Positions 1-7,209 are shown, counted from the first letter of the stretch. The stretch: 10,075 bases of DNA from an uncultured Agitococcus sp. (GCF_937920075.1 NZ_CALETI010000344.1:1-10075); one strand, 5' to 3'. Made by a program: numbers and translations. Notes: generated by a model not told the origin, from the letters alone.

Positions 1-645
1 GTGCGTGATGCCAACGGCTTTATGATTAAAGCGGATAAAGGTGAAGCAGGTTTATTAATTGGCAAAATTACCGCCCGTACACCATTTGATGGTTATACCG
101 ACCCTGCTAAAAATGAATCTTGTATTTTGAAAGATGTCTTTGAAGCAGGCGATCGTTACTTCAACACGGGTGACTTAGTGCGTGATATTGGTTTCCGTCA
201 TGCTCAGTTTGTTGACCGTTTAGGCGATACTTTCCGTTGGAAAGGCGAAAACGTTTCAACCACTGAAGTTGAAAACTTAATGTGTAGCTATCCTTCTTTA
301 GCAGAAGCCGTAGTTTATGGGGTAGAAATTCCCAATACTAATGGCCGTGCAGGTATGGCAGCGATTACACCACACGAAGGTATGGAAATCGACTATGCAC
401 ATTTACTAGAGCATTTACGCAAAGAAATGCCTGTTTATGCGATTCCTGTATTTTTGCGCCAACAACAACAAATGGAAACCACAGGCACGTTTAAATATCA
501 AAAGAACAATCTGAAAAAAGATGGCTTTGATATTAATGCAACACATGGTGAACCATTATTCGTTTGGTTGCCTGGTACAACTAGCTATCAGCCATTAACT
601 GCCGAAATTTGGGAAAACATCAATAAAGGCGCTTATCGCTTCTAA
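1..645 (+). CDS. Very-long-chain / FATP-type acyl-CoA synthetase, C-terminal part (5' end outside window)
   Basis: This is the C-terminal part of an AMP-forming acyl-CoA synthetase of the fatty-acid-transport-protein (FATP/SLC27, FadD6-like) branch, which activates long or very long fatty acids to acyl-CoA at the inner membrane. Visible motifs are YFNTGDLV (residues 53-60, the adenylate-forming TGD motif), the FATP-type signature GDTFRWKGENVSTTEVE (75-91) at the hinge to the C-terminal lid, YGVEIPNTNGRAGM (106-119) and TGTFKYQK (161-168) near the end. Family members are usually near 600 residues, so about two thirds lies upstream. The GTG at base 1 is an in-frame valine at the window edge and not the real start. 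The gene ends with TAA and is followed by a strong terminator. The family call is secure; the substrate chain length is inferred. Confidence 0.9.
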   Translation: MRDANGFMIKADKGEAGLLIGKITARTPFDGYTDPAKNESCILKDVFEAGDRYFNTGDLVRDIGFRHAQFVDRLGDTFRWKGENVSTTEVENLMCSYPSLAEAVVYGVEIPNTNGRAGMAAITPHEGMEIDYAHLLEHLRKEMPVYAIPVFLRQQQQMETTGTFKYQKNNLKKDGFDINATHGEPLFVWLPGTTSYQPLTAEIWENINKGAYRF

Positions 646-660
646 TTAATAAGTTTTCTA

Positions 661-690
661 AAAGGGCTGGATTTTCCAGCCCTTTTTGTT
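661..690 (+). terminator. Intrinsic terminator of the acyl-CoA synthetase gene
   Basis: An 11-bp perfect stem (661-671 with 675-685, loop TTT) containing AGGGCTGGA/TCCAGCCCT is followed by a T-rich tail. It begins 15 nt after the stop codon and ends transcription before the tRNA gene. Confidence 0.9.
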
Positions 691-760
691 TTAAAAATAA
701 ACCAAAAACATCTTTACGCTTATTTTATAAGCACTTAACGCTTTTTTTTACATTCAGCTA

Positions 761-796
761 TTGCATTCAAAATAAATTCTAGTAATATATGCGGCC
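761..796 (+). promoter_or_regulatory. Probable sigma-70 promoter of tRNA-Lys
   Basis: A -35-like TTGCAT (761-766) lies 16 bp before a -10-like TAATAT (783-788). It is followed by a GC-rich discriminator GCGGCC (791-796), as is common for stable-RNA promoters under stringent control. Transcription would start about 40 nt before the mature tRNA. The hexamers match consensus only partly (3/6 and 4/6), so this rests mostly on position and on the discriminator. Confidence 0.4.
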
Positions 797-836
797 TCAG
801 CGACGCTAACGCTGAAAACAAAAAAGATAGCAAGAT

Positions 837-912
837 GGGTTGGTAGCTCAGTCGGTAGAGCAGTTGGCTTTTAACCAATTGGTCGTGGGTTCGAATCCCG
901 CCCAACCCACCA
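837..912 (+). tRNA. tRNA-Lys (anticodon UUU)
   Basis: A complete cloverleaf can be drawn by eye. The acceptor stem GGGTTGG (837-843) pairs with CCAACCC (902-908). The D arm is GCTC/GAGC (846-849, 858-861). The anticodon stem GTTGG/CCAAT (863-867, 875-879) closes the loop CTTTTAA, with anticodon TTT at 870-872. The variable loop is 5 nt (880-884) and the T arm is GTGGG-TTCGAAT-CCCGC (885-901). The discriminator A909 is followed by a genome-encoded CCA (910-912). No pseudogene features are seen. It stands alone, with no adjacent tRNA in the window and no clear terminator after it. Confidence 0.97.
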
Positions 913-962
913 TTCTTGCAAAATATGATAGTTTAATCAAAACTTCCTTTCTTATCTAGTCA

Positions 963-1325
963 TCAAGATAATATCTTATTAATACAACTAATTAGATCCT
1001 GCTCTGAAACTTCTTTCACTAAATAGTCTTTTGCTCCCTGTCGTAAGCCCCATAGTTTATCCGTTTCTTGTCCTTTGGTGCTAATAATGACTATAGGAAT
1101 GTGAGCTGTTTCGGGATTTTTTGCCAGTTGTCGAGTTGCTTGAAAGCCACTCATTTTGGGCATAATCACATCCATTAAAATGAGGTCAGGTTTTAGTTTT
1201 AATGCAGTTTCAATGCCTGCCTCACCTGTTTGCTCTGTTGTACAATGATGTCCATGTTTATGTAGGATTCCGCTCAGAGCTTCTAAATAAGTTGGTGAAT
1301 CGTCTACAATTAAAATATTAGCCAT
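963..1325 (-). CDS. PilH-like single-domain response regulator (CheY superfamily)
   Basis: This 120-residue protein is a lone receiver domain with no output domain, so it would signal by protein-protein contact in the cytoplasm. The acidic pocket is D8-D9, the phosphoacceptor is D52 (in LILMDVIMP), the switch hydroxyl is S82 and the conserved lysine is K104. The stretches GFQATRQL and QETDKLWGLRQGAKDYL closely match PilH, the retraction-side regulator of the Pil-Chp twitching-motility chemosensory pathway. The usual K-P dipeptide after beta-5 is K104-E105 here. The ATG is preceded by AGGT six nt upstream. No other pil or chp gene lies in the window, so it is an orphan here and its partner kinase is unknown. 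Receiver-domain identity is certain; the PilH assignment is by recalled similarity. Confidence 0.88.
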   Translation of the reverse strand: MANILIVDDSPTYLEALSGILHKHGHHCTTEQTGEAGIETALKLKPDLILMDVIMPKMSGFQATRQLAKNPETAHIPIVIISTKGQETDKLWGLRQGAKDYLVKEVSEQDLISCINKILS

Positions 1326-1444
1326 GATGTACCTATTGTTTTTTCTTTAGTATTTTTAAAGAGTATAGTACATCACAATATTATTGCTGCTTTATTCAGT
1401 CATCATCATTTAGTGTGTTTGCAATCACAAATTTTGAATATGCC

Positions 1445-1464
1445 TAGGGTCTGTTGACGTTTTG
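1445..1464 (+). repeat. Left terminal inverted repeat of the 271-bp element
   Basis: TAGGGTCTGTTGACGTTTTG is identical to the reverse complement of 1696-1715. The core CTGTTGA recurs in the hairpin at 7151-7184. Confidence 0.9.
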
Positions 1465-1695
1465 CGTGTGAGCCGCGTTGCTGATAAAAATTGACTCAGA
1501 CAAGGCACAAAACGCAGCTAATAGTTATTCTATTGGCAAGTTTTGTAACGTAGTATGAGTCAATTTTTAACGCAACCCACAGGGAAAGAGCTATTTTTTG
1601 AGGCTACTTCGTTACTCATCGCTTATTTGGAATAACCAAACTACACGATTCATGCCTCGTATCCTCTAAAAAATAGTCTCTTTCGCAACCACAAT

Positions 1696-1715
1696 CAAAA
1701 CGTCAACAGACCCTA
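1696..1715 (-). repeat. Right terminal inverted repeat of the 271-bp element
   Basis: This is the exact reverse complement of 1445-1464. Its last base, A1715, is also the first base of the terminator-like hairpin that follows. Confidence 0.9.
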
Positions 1716-1743
1716 ATAGCTCCTAAATTAGGGGCTATTTTTG
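1715..1743 (+). terminator. Plus-strand intrinsic terminator without an evident gene
   Basis: The stem AATAGCTCCTAA (1715-1726) pairs with TTAGGGGCTATT (1728-1739) with one wobble pair, and the plus strand continues with a T run to 1742. In practice the top of the stem opens to an AAATT loop. The nearest plus-strand gene upstream is the tRNA, about 800 nt away across a minus-strand gene. The hairpin therefore either ends an unrecognised transcript that includes the mobile element, or acts as a leader or attenuator for the GST gene 140 nt downstream. Confidence 0.6.
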
Positions 1744-1882
1744 TCGTTTTAAAGCAGCCTTTTGTCGCATAAACACATGAACCTCGTCACACTTTCTGCT
1801 AATATTTGTTATACAGTTCACACTTATACTTTCTGCCTTTGTTAAATATACATGAGGTATATTTTTTTAGGGATAAACAATC

Positions 1883-2497
1883 ATGATGAAATTAATTGCG
1901 TCTTTGACGAGTCCATTTGTGCGTAAAGTGCGTATTTTTTTAGCTGAAAAAAACATTCCTTATGAGTTAGTGGTAGATATTCCGTGGGATGAAAACACGC
2001 AAGTGCATACTGTCAATCCTTTGGGAAAAGTGCCTGTTTTGATTATTAATGAAGAACAACATACTTTATTTGATTCGCGAGTGATAGTTGATTATCTAGA
2101 ACGTTTGGTGCCTAGTCCTGCACTCATTCCAGAAGCAGCAGAGGCTTTTATTCGTGTTAAACGTCAAGAGGCTTTAGCGGATGGTATTGCAGATGCAGCC
2201 GCAGCTATTTTTATTGAGCGTAAACGACCGATTGAATTACAAAGCACAGAATGGATGAGTCGCCAACAACAAAAAATAGATTTGGGCTTAAAGGCTATGT
2301 CAGAAGTGTTGGCAGATAATCATTATTTTGTTGCCAATGATTTTAGTCTTGCAGATATTAGTGCAGTATGTTGTTTAGGATATTTAGATTTGCGTTTTCC
2401 TCAGATTACATGGCGCAAACAATACCCTAATTTAGACGTATTTATGCAACGATTAAGTGATCGTGCAAGTATTCAATTAACTGTACCTGTGGTTTAA
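1883..2497 (+). CDS. Glutathione S-transferase family protein (YibF-like)
   Basis: This 204-residue cytosolic GST has the normal two-domain layout: a thioredoxin-fold N-terminal domain (about 3-75) and an all-helical C-terminal domain (about 85-200). TSPFVRK (9-15) holds the likely catalytic Ser10. KVPVL (49-53) contains the cis-proline P51, and FDS (63-65) is the glutathione gamma-glutamyl binding site. FSLADIS (154-160) is the N-capping box. The sequence around EALADGIADA and NPLGKVPVL closely resembles E. coli YibF, whose physiological substrate is not known. Two ATG codons are adjacent; the first (1883) sits 9 nt after TAGGGA (1868-1873), the second aligns with the start of YibF. The gene stands alone and converges with the FecR-barrel gene A at a shared terminator. 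Confidence 0.9.
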   Translation: MMKLIASLTSPFVRKVRIFLAEKNIPYELVVDIPWDENTQVHTVNPLGKVPVLIINEEQHTLFDSRVIVDYLERLVPSPALIPEAAEAFIRVKRQEALADGIADAAAAIFIERKRPIELQSTEWMSRQQQKIDLGLKAMSEVLADNHYFVANDFSLADISAVCCLGYLDLRFPQITWRKQYPNLDVFMQRLSDRASIQLTVPVV

Positions 2498-2515
2498 ACT
2501 TCGTCCACTGCTAAC

Positions 2516-2546
2516 AAAATAGGGGCTTGAGCCCCTATTTTATTTT
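2516..2546. terminator. Bidirectional intrinsic terminator between convergent genes
   Basis: An 11-bp perfect stem, AAAATAGGGGC (2516-2526) with GCCCCTATTTT (2531-2541) and loop TTGA, has T-rich flanks on both strands. It serves the GST gene from the left and the minus-strand FecR/Slam cluster from the right. The stem overlaps the TAA stop codon (2540-2542) of FecR-barrel protein A. Confidence 0.88.
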
Positions 2547-5500
2547 TCAAAAGCAGCAACACCTGTCATATTGGCAGTACTGTTTCCTAATTGTGCTTTG
2601 ACATCATAATTTACCCCAATCATGCTAGCGTCTTGCCCTGCAAAAAAGCCTGTTGCTGCACAAGTTTGGCAATTTTGTTGATTTACAATAAGATTAGTAA
2701 GAGTAAATTGTGTTCTTAACGCACTTTCTCCTTGAAAATTAACATTGCCTTGATTGCCACCATTAAAGTTCATATCTAATTTAATAGCATTATTGGCTTT
2801 GCTCGCAAAATCAACAGTAATTTTACTATTATTGTTGACCGAGAAACCTGTCAGAGGGCTAATGGTATTAGCAGGAGAGCCAACCGTTGTTGGGGTGACA
2901 ATTGTGCCTGTTGGAGTTGTGCTTCCTGCGTGTAAATAGCTCACTACGCCAGAAGTGGGGAGCTGGGCGGTGGGAATACCAATTAAATAGTGAACAGTAT
3001 CATTTGCCCCTAGATTTAACGGGCTATTACTGAGTTTGATATCACTATTAATCCAGCGTCCCCATGACAAAGTCTTTTTGTAATGAGTGACTTCTGAAAC
3101 CATATTCGAATTAACTGTGGTTGGCAGCGCGTAACTCACTGTTGAGTTGTTGGTTTGGCTGTCAGTGGTTTTTAAAGCACCTGTTAAATTATCAAATAAT
3201 CCAGAAGCATTGCTTAAGCTAGTTAACGTAGTGCTAACTTCAGGATTATTGTTAATTTGAGTGCTAAATAAGGCATGGTAAATGCCTTGGTTGCTGTTGG
3301 CTAATACGCTATCAGGTAATGGCGCAGAGCTGTTTTGGGCAAATGCAGCGACGCCTTGAGCTTTAATAAAGAAACCGTCATTAACAATGCTATTTACGCC
3401 AGATATCGTATAATTTAATGCAGCTAATTGACCTTCTTGTCCTGCTAAGAAACCAGACGCTGTGCCTGTGCATCCTAAACTATTACAACTATTGCCATTA
3501 GCAAGTTTGATGCTTAGGTTATCAAAGTTATAACTTCCAATATTATTATTAACCACTAACGTAGTTTTACCTGTTGCATTTAATAAACTGTTGGTTGTAC
3601 CTGTTAAGTTAATATCAAGATTTAAACCCACAGTGTTCGCACCAAAATCAAAATCTAAATAGCTACTGTTAGCAAGCTGGCCATTGAGCGTTGCGTTGGT
3701 GTTGGCTGTTTCTAAACTGGGGGTTGTTCCACCCACAAAGCTATAAATCACCCGTTGGCTTGTCAATGCTGTGGGGATATTACTGGGGATACCAAGAATA
3801 TAATGAACTTGTTGTTTACCAGATAAAATAAAGTCTTGGCTATCATTATTGAGGTCAATCCCGCCATTACTCCATACGCCCCATGTTAAACTTTTGTCTA
3901 AATGCTGTATTTGGCTTAATGTTGCAGCTGAAACGACGGTATTATTTTGATTAACGGGTGTTGAGCCAAAACTATTGATACGGTCATTAGCGGCATCATA
4001 AGCTAATTGTAAACCACCTGTTTGGCTGTTAAAAACAGCACTTAGCCCATGGAATGGATTGGGACTATTGTTAATACCTGCATTGTTGCTTAACAACAAG
4101 GAGTAGTTATTATTTAAGCTGGTTGTTAAGCGTTGTGTGACAGGAATAATATTATCAATAGTGGTAGGAGTACCACCTGTTAAAATAGCCGCACCTGATA
4201 AACTACTGAGGTTTTTACGCATTACTTCATATAAAGCCCCCGCATCATTCCCAGAAAAGAAGGCATAAAAGTTAACAGGGCAGTTTTGATTGTTACAACT
4301 ATCATTACTTGCTACAGCAAATAAATCATCATTTAAACCATTAAGACTAAAACTACCCATATTAAATTGGTCGGATAGTGTTAAAAAGCGATCGTTTGCA
4401 TTAACGCTATAATTAACACCATCAACACTTAATGCCATATCTAAACTAGCAAGTGGTTGAACATTGAGGTCTAAAGTTAAATTTAATTTAGTTAATTGAC
4501 CTATATTTTGGCCACCACGAACAGGTGTGGCATGGCTTGGGTCAGCAAGACGATAGGTGACTTTTTGGTTATTGCCTAAATCTATACGACTGGCTGTGCC
4601 AATGATATACGGAATAAAGCTTTGTGCGCTAAAGTTTGCAGCCTTGTCATAAATAAGGTTATCAACAAAAGCCATGCTGCCATTTGTCCATTCACCTAAT
4701 GATAAACTACCAACTTGTTTATGACTAATGACTTGTAATGGTGTTTCAGGATGACGAATATCGAGTAATAAACTATTATTTGCAAGGCCATTATTGGCTA
4801 AAGCAGTGTTAACTAAGCCAACTAAACGACCTACTTGTATTCCATCTGCTGACAGGCTATCAAAAGCACCCAAAATATTTTCGTGGACATAACTACCGCT
4901 AGTCCCTTTGAGTAAACTGGCAAAATGACTGGTGCGAGCAATCCCATTGACACTTTGTATATAAAAAGGCTGTACTTGAAAAATAGGCTGACCATTATTT
5001 TGACTTTGTTCTCCAGCCACAAAGTCCGTATTTAAGCTCAAATTATTGAGTCCCAAATTGAGCTCTTGAGGAGGGAGTGGTTCGCGAGGTGTATCTTCAG
5101 GCTTATTTTGATCTTCTCGCGGTTGAGGTTGATTAGCTAATACTTCAGCCATAATCCCTGCAGGAGCTGGCTCTGGGGCTTTTGTCGATTCCATTTGAAA
5201 GGTTTGACCTGTTGGAATATTGCGACTACCAAAATCGTTAGCAATATTAACAATCCCTTTATTAACAGTGACCAATAAGCGGCCATTAGGGTCTTGTGTT
5301 GCTGTATAAGCAGTACCACGAATACCGATAGTGCCTGCAGGTGTTTTGACGGTGTAATTAGCACGATTAACACGGCCAATTGCGCCACTAATGGTTCGCA
5401 TTCCACCACGGACAAAATTAAAAACTAAATTACCATCTTGAGGTTTATTACGAGCATACGTGTAATTATCTAGGCCAAATACGGTATTAGGTTGCAACGA

Positions 5501-5746
5501 CAATAAACTACCGTCTGTAAAACGAATTTGTAAACGGCCTTTGCCTGTTTCTAAGCGTTCACCACTATTTAATAACTCACCTTTGGCAAGCACACGTTTT
5601 GTGCCATTAGAACTAATAGCAGTGACATCACCAATGACAAAAGTGACTCGACCTGCAACGTCTGCGATGGTTTGGCCTGAGACTAAACAACCAATCAAAG
5701 CCGCTAAGACGCCTTTACTTGTTAACAGTGACTGTTTACTTAACAT
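2540..5746 (-). CDS. Exported FecR-domain protein with three barrel-like repeat units (FecR-barrel protein A), putative Slam/type XI client
   Basis: This is a 1068-residue exported protein. An N-terminal signal peptide has a possible SPase I site after A28 (TIA|DVAG), but L17-I18-G19-C20 also fits a lipobox, so it may be a lipoprotein. A FecR domain covers about 30-185 (SGERLET, RFTDGS, LQPNTVFGLD, GTIGIRGTAY). The cytoplasmic anti-sigma region and membrane helix of the iron-citrate regulator FecR are absent, and no sigma factor is adjacent, so it is probably not an anti-sigma factor. A Pro-rich linker (about 190-230) leads to three Asn-rich units of about 273 residues. These carry W353/W625/W898, C484-C489, C754-C759 and C1026-C1029, each unit ending near G-F-[LF]-A-G...G-V-A-A-F or a variant. 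The last residues (GVAAFEK) recall Slam-client barrels. It lies 17 nt after Slam-like protein A, with AGGGAG 10 nt before its ATG. FecR and repeats are clear; secretion route and function are inferred. Confidence 0.85.
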   Translation of the reverse strand: MLSKQSLLTSKGVLAALIGCLVSGQTIADVAGRVTFVIGDVTAISSNGTKRVLAKGELLNSGERLETGKGRLQIRFTDGSLLSLQPNTVFGLDNYTYARNKPQDGNLVFNFVRGGMRTISGAIGRVNRANYTVKTPAGTIGIRGTAYTATQDPNGRLLVTVNKGIVNIANDFGSRNIPTGQTFQMESTKAPEPAPAGIMAEVLANQPQPREDQNKPEDTPREPLPPQELNLGLNNLSLNTDFVAGEQSQNNGQPIFQVQPFYIQSVNGIARTSHFASLLKGTSGSYVHENILGAFDSLSADGIQVGRLVGLVNTALANNGLANNSLLLDIRHPETPLQVISHKQVGSLSLGEWTNGSMAFVDNLIYDKAANFSAQSFIPYIIGTASRIDLGNNQKVTYRLADPSHATPVRGGQNIGQLTKLNLTLDLNVQPLASLDMALSVDGVNYSVNANDRFLTLSDQFNMGSFSLNGLNDDLFAVASNDSCNNQNCPVNFYAFFSGNDAGALYEVMRKNLSSLSGAAILTGGTPTTIDNIIPVTQRLTTSLNNNYSLLLSNNAGINNSPNPFHGLSAVFNSQTGGLQLAYDAANDRINSFGSTPVNQNNTVVSAATLSQIQHLDKSLTWGVWSNGGIDLNNDSQDFILSGKQQVHYILGIPSNIPTALTSQRVIYSFVGGTTPSLETANTNATLNGQLANSSYLDFDFGANTVGLNLDINLTGTTNSLLNATGKTTLVVNNNIGSYNFDNLSIKLANGNSCNSLGCTGTASGFLAGQEGQLAALNYTISGVNSIVNDGFFIKAQGVAAFAQNSSAPLPDSVLANSNQGIYHALFSTQINNNPEVSTTLTSLSNASGLFDNLTGALKTTDSQTNNSTVSYALPTTVNSNMVSEVTHYKKTLSWGRWINSDIKLSNSPLNLGANDTVHYLIGIPTAQLPTSGVVSYLHAGSTTPTGTIVTPTTVGSPANTISPLTGFSVNNNSKITVDFASKANNAIKLDMNFNGGNQGNVNFQGESALRTQFTLTNLIVNQQNCQTCAATGFFAGQDASMIGVNYDVKAQLGNSTANMTGVAAFEK
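2543..4924 (-). repeat. Three protein-level repeat units of about 273 residues in FecR-barrel protein A
   Basis: Unit 1 is residues 275-547 (4106-4924), unit 2 is 548-822 (3281-4105) and unit 3 is 823-1068 (2543-3280). Each unit has the same order: an aromatic-x-x-L-[LF] start; a FD/FN-S/N...TG-like segment in units 2 and 3; a tryptophan block (GEWTNG, WGVWSNG, WGRWIN); an HY-[IL]-[IL]-G or PYIIG strand; a stretch of alternating hydrophobic residues typical of beta strands; a close Cys pair; then [AG]-F-x-[AS]-G. Spacing of the aligned Trp is 272 and 273 residues, and of the first Cys 270 and 272. The units are diverged in sequence but regular in length. Confidence 0.75.
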
Positions 5747-5763
5747 GATTTGCTTGCTCCCTG

Positions 5764-7080
5764 TTAAAAGTCTAGGTGTAAATCTACGCCGACAACGTGG
5801 CGTGTATAGTCATTTAAGGCTAAATTTGCATTATTACGCGTATAGTTATAACGAGGTTGTAGACGATATTGGTTATTAATTACCCAAATTGCACTGAGCT
5901 CATAACTGATCTCTTTGTCTTCGCGTTTTGTCGAAAAAGGTAAAAACTGATTTATTTGATCGTAACCACGTTTTTCAAAACTTAAATGACTGTTGAAGCG
6001 TAAGTTATCTTGATAATTAATACTTCCACCTAAACGTAAACCATTAAATCCGTGACTAAAATAATCAAATTGACTGTCAGTAGTATTTTCTTGGCCTGTA
6101 TAAACGCTGGTATAAAAAGTTGGGCTAAAGCGCATCTCTAATTGTTGGGAATAAGCTAGTCCAAGTGTAAAACGATTGGCATCACGAGCAGACTGTGTGT
6201 CATAACGTGATTGATTGTATTGGCCAAAAGCGGCGATTTGTCCTGTTTCACCAATTGGCTTTTGTACTTGAGTTAATAAACCAAGCACATCACGATAAGC
6301 TTGACCATCTAAGCCCATTTTTTGTAACTGTAATTTACCTTGTACAGAGTAGTTACCAATATTTTTTAATAATCCAGCATTTGCATCAAGGGTGTAATAA
6401 TCAAAGTTATTATTATCAAACAAGGTGTAGTAACTCAGTGCGCCATCAAGTAAACCAACCAGATCAGGATTAAATTGATACTGTAAACTGCTACCCATTT
6501 GTGTTTTAAGAACGCTACTGGTTTCTCGATGGGGGACAGTCAAAAAAATAGTAAAGTTATTAAAGCTTGGAATAGCTATTTTAGAGTTTTCGGTAGCATT
6601 GTTGATATTTGAATCATAGGCTGCACCAATTTCTACAAAGTGATTAATTTGACGCTTTTTATTATCTTCGACTTGTTTGGTAATGCCTAAGTATTGGTCA
6701 ACTAAGTTTTGTACTTGAGGGGGAGGGTTATACTCTTTGACGGTCTCTAACTCTTTGCGGCTACTTGTGGTTTCGCCCAAAGCAATATGAGTGCGTGCCA
6801 TTTGCACTCGACAGGGGCCATTATTGGGTTCTGCTCCTAAGCAACGTTCAAATGCAAAAGCGGCTCGACTAGGTTCACCTGCCTCTAATAGCACCATGCC
6901 ATATAAATAATCATAAGCAGGCTCACCTGCTCGTTGATCTTCAAGAGGTGCTAATAAATCATAGGCTTGAACGATTTGTTTATTATTTAAAAATGTCTCA
7001 GCTTGAGTTAAGACGGTATCTGCCCATGTAGTTTGTATGGAAAGGCTAGTAATCAATATAGCAAATGATAAAAGACGCAT
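5764..7080 (-). CDS. Slam-like outer-membrane protein A: TPR domain plus DUF560 beta-barrel (putative type XI secretion translocator)
   Basis: This 438-residue outer-membrane protein has a signal peptide cleaved probably after A20 (TTWA|DTV). A helical TPR-like region (about 21-130) includes YDYLYGMVLLEAGEPSRAAFAFERCL, split here as residues 56-81, and C80/C90 that could pair. A beta-barrel region runs from about 147 to the C-terminal Phe438. DSNINNA (156-162) at the start of the barrel is characteristic of DUF560/PF04575 proteins, the Slam family, which move client proteins with C-terminal beta-barrels to the cell surface or outside. Length is close to known Slams. The ATG is preceded by AGGGA nine nt upstream, and FecR-barrel protein A follows after 17 nt, as expected for a translocator and its client. 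A different TPR-barrel exporter is possible but less likely. Confidence 0.8.
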   Translation of the reverse strand: MRLLSFAILITSLSIQTTWADTVLTQAETFLNNKQIVQAYDLLAPLEDQRAGEPAYDYLYGMVLLEAGEPSRAAFAFERCLGAEPNNGPCRVQMARTHIALGETTSSRKELETVKEYNPPPQVQNLVDQYLGITKQVEDNKKRQINHFVEIGAAYDSNINNATENSKIAIPSFNNFTIFLTVPHRETSSVLKTQMGSSLQYQFNPDLVGLLDGALSYYTLFDNNNFDYYTLDANAGLLKNIGNYSVQGKLQLQKMGLDGQAYRDVLGLLTQVQKPIGETGQIAAFGQYNQSRYDTQSARDANRFTLGLAYSQQLEMRFSPTFYTSVYTGQENTTDSQFDYFSHGFNGLRLGGSINYQDNLRFNSHLSFEKRGYDQINQFLPFSTKREDKEISYELSAIWVINNQYRLQPRYNYTRNNANLALNDYTRHVVGVDLHLDF

Positions 7081-7112
7081 AGGGCTCTGTCCCTGAAAGA
7101 GTTATTTGAATA

Positions 7113-7142
7113 ATTTTAATGCGCTTTTGATAAATGTGCCAC
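7113..7142 (-). promoter_or_regulatory. Possible internal sigma-70 promoter for the Slam A/FecR A unit
   Basis: Reading the minus strand, GTGGCA (7142-7137, four of six -35 bases) is followed after 18 bp by TAAAAT (7118-7113, five of six -10 bases). This would give a leader of roughly 25 nt before the Slam-like gene A. AT-rich sequence makes such matches cheap, so it is a weak candidate. Confidence 0.25.
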
Positions 7143-7150
7143 GTTTAATT

Positions 7151-7184
7151 AGGGGCTGTTGACATTAAAACATCAACAGCCTCT
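7151..7184. repeat. 12-bp hairpin between the two Slam/FecR units, TIR-like
   Basis: AGGGGCTGTTGA (7151-7162) pairs with TCAACAGCCTCT (7173-7184) with one G-T wobble and a 10-nt loop. It lies 25 nt past the stop codon of FecR-barrel protein B and 70 nt before the Slam-like gene A. No T run follows it on the minus strand, so it is not a classic terminator, though it could slow transcription or protect the mRNA end. Both arms share the CTGTTGA core and neighbouring bases with the TIR of the 271-bp element, so it may be a collapsed relic of such an element. Possible TTA repeats flank it (7149-7151 and 7184-7186). Confidence 0.7.
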
Positions 7185-7209
7185 TAGACTATTGCAGCAT
7201 CAGAGATTA

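Larger units (their letters stand above)
1445..1715. mobile_element. 271-bp non-autonomous element with 20-bp perfect TIRs (MITE-like)
   Basis: The ends are a perfect 20-bp inverted repeat, TAGGGTCTGTTGACGTTTTG at 1445-1464 and its reverse complement at 1696-1715. If the outermost TA is a target-site duplication, the element proper is 1447-1713. TA duplications are known for IS630/Tc1-like elements and some IS5-group elements. No open reading frame of useful length lies inside, so a transposase would have to act in trans. The interior holds two long nested palindromes: 1485-1498 with 1556-1569 (14 bp perfect, extended by GTTGC/GCAAC), and 1585-1603 with 1663-1683 (19 pairs with two one-base bulges). 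Each has a smaller hairpin within. It fills most of the gap between the divergent regulator and GST genes. I cannot assign it to a named family. Confidence 0.75.

Noticed and set aside
1..3. GTG at the first base as a start codon
   Set aside because: The protein aligns as the C-terminal part of a much longer enzyme, so this is an internal valine at the window edge.
718..749. Small hairpin GCTTAT/ATAAGC followed by a T run as a second terminator
   Set aside because: The stem is only six weak pairs and the T run begins about 10 nt later; the strong terminator at 661-690 already ends the gene.
1445..1715. Repeats in this stretch as a CRISPR or tandem array
   Set aside because: The repeats are inverted and nested, occur once each, and lack regular spacers.
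5137..5415. 92-residue open frame on the minus strand inside FecR-barrel gene A
   Set aside because: It lies out of frame within the well-conserved FecR-domain coding region, has no ribosome binding site I can see, and its composition is that of a shadow frame. The other short frames inside the two large genes were dropped for the same reason.
7081..7095. AGGG/CCCT pair around the Shine-Dalgarno of Slam-like gene A as a translation-control hairpin
   Set aside because: The stem is only four base pairs, too short to be convincing.
7136..7141. TGGCAC on the minus strand as half of a sigma-54 promoter
   Set aside because: The -12 element is missing at the required distance (TCAA instead of TTGC).
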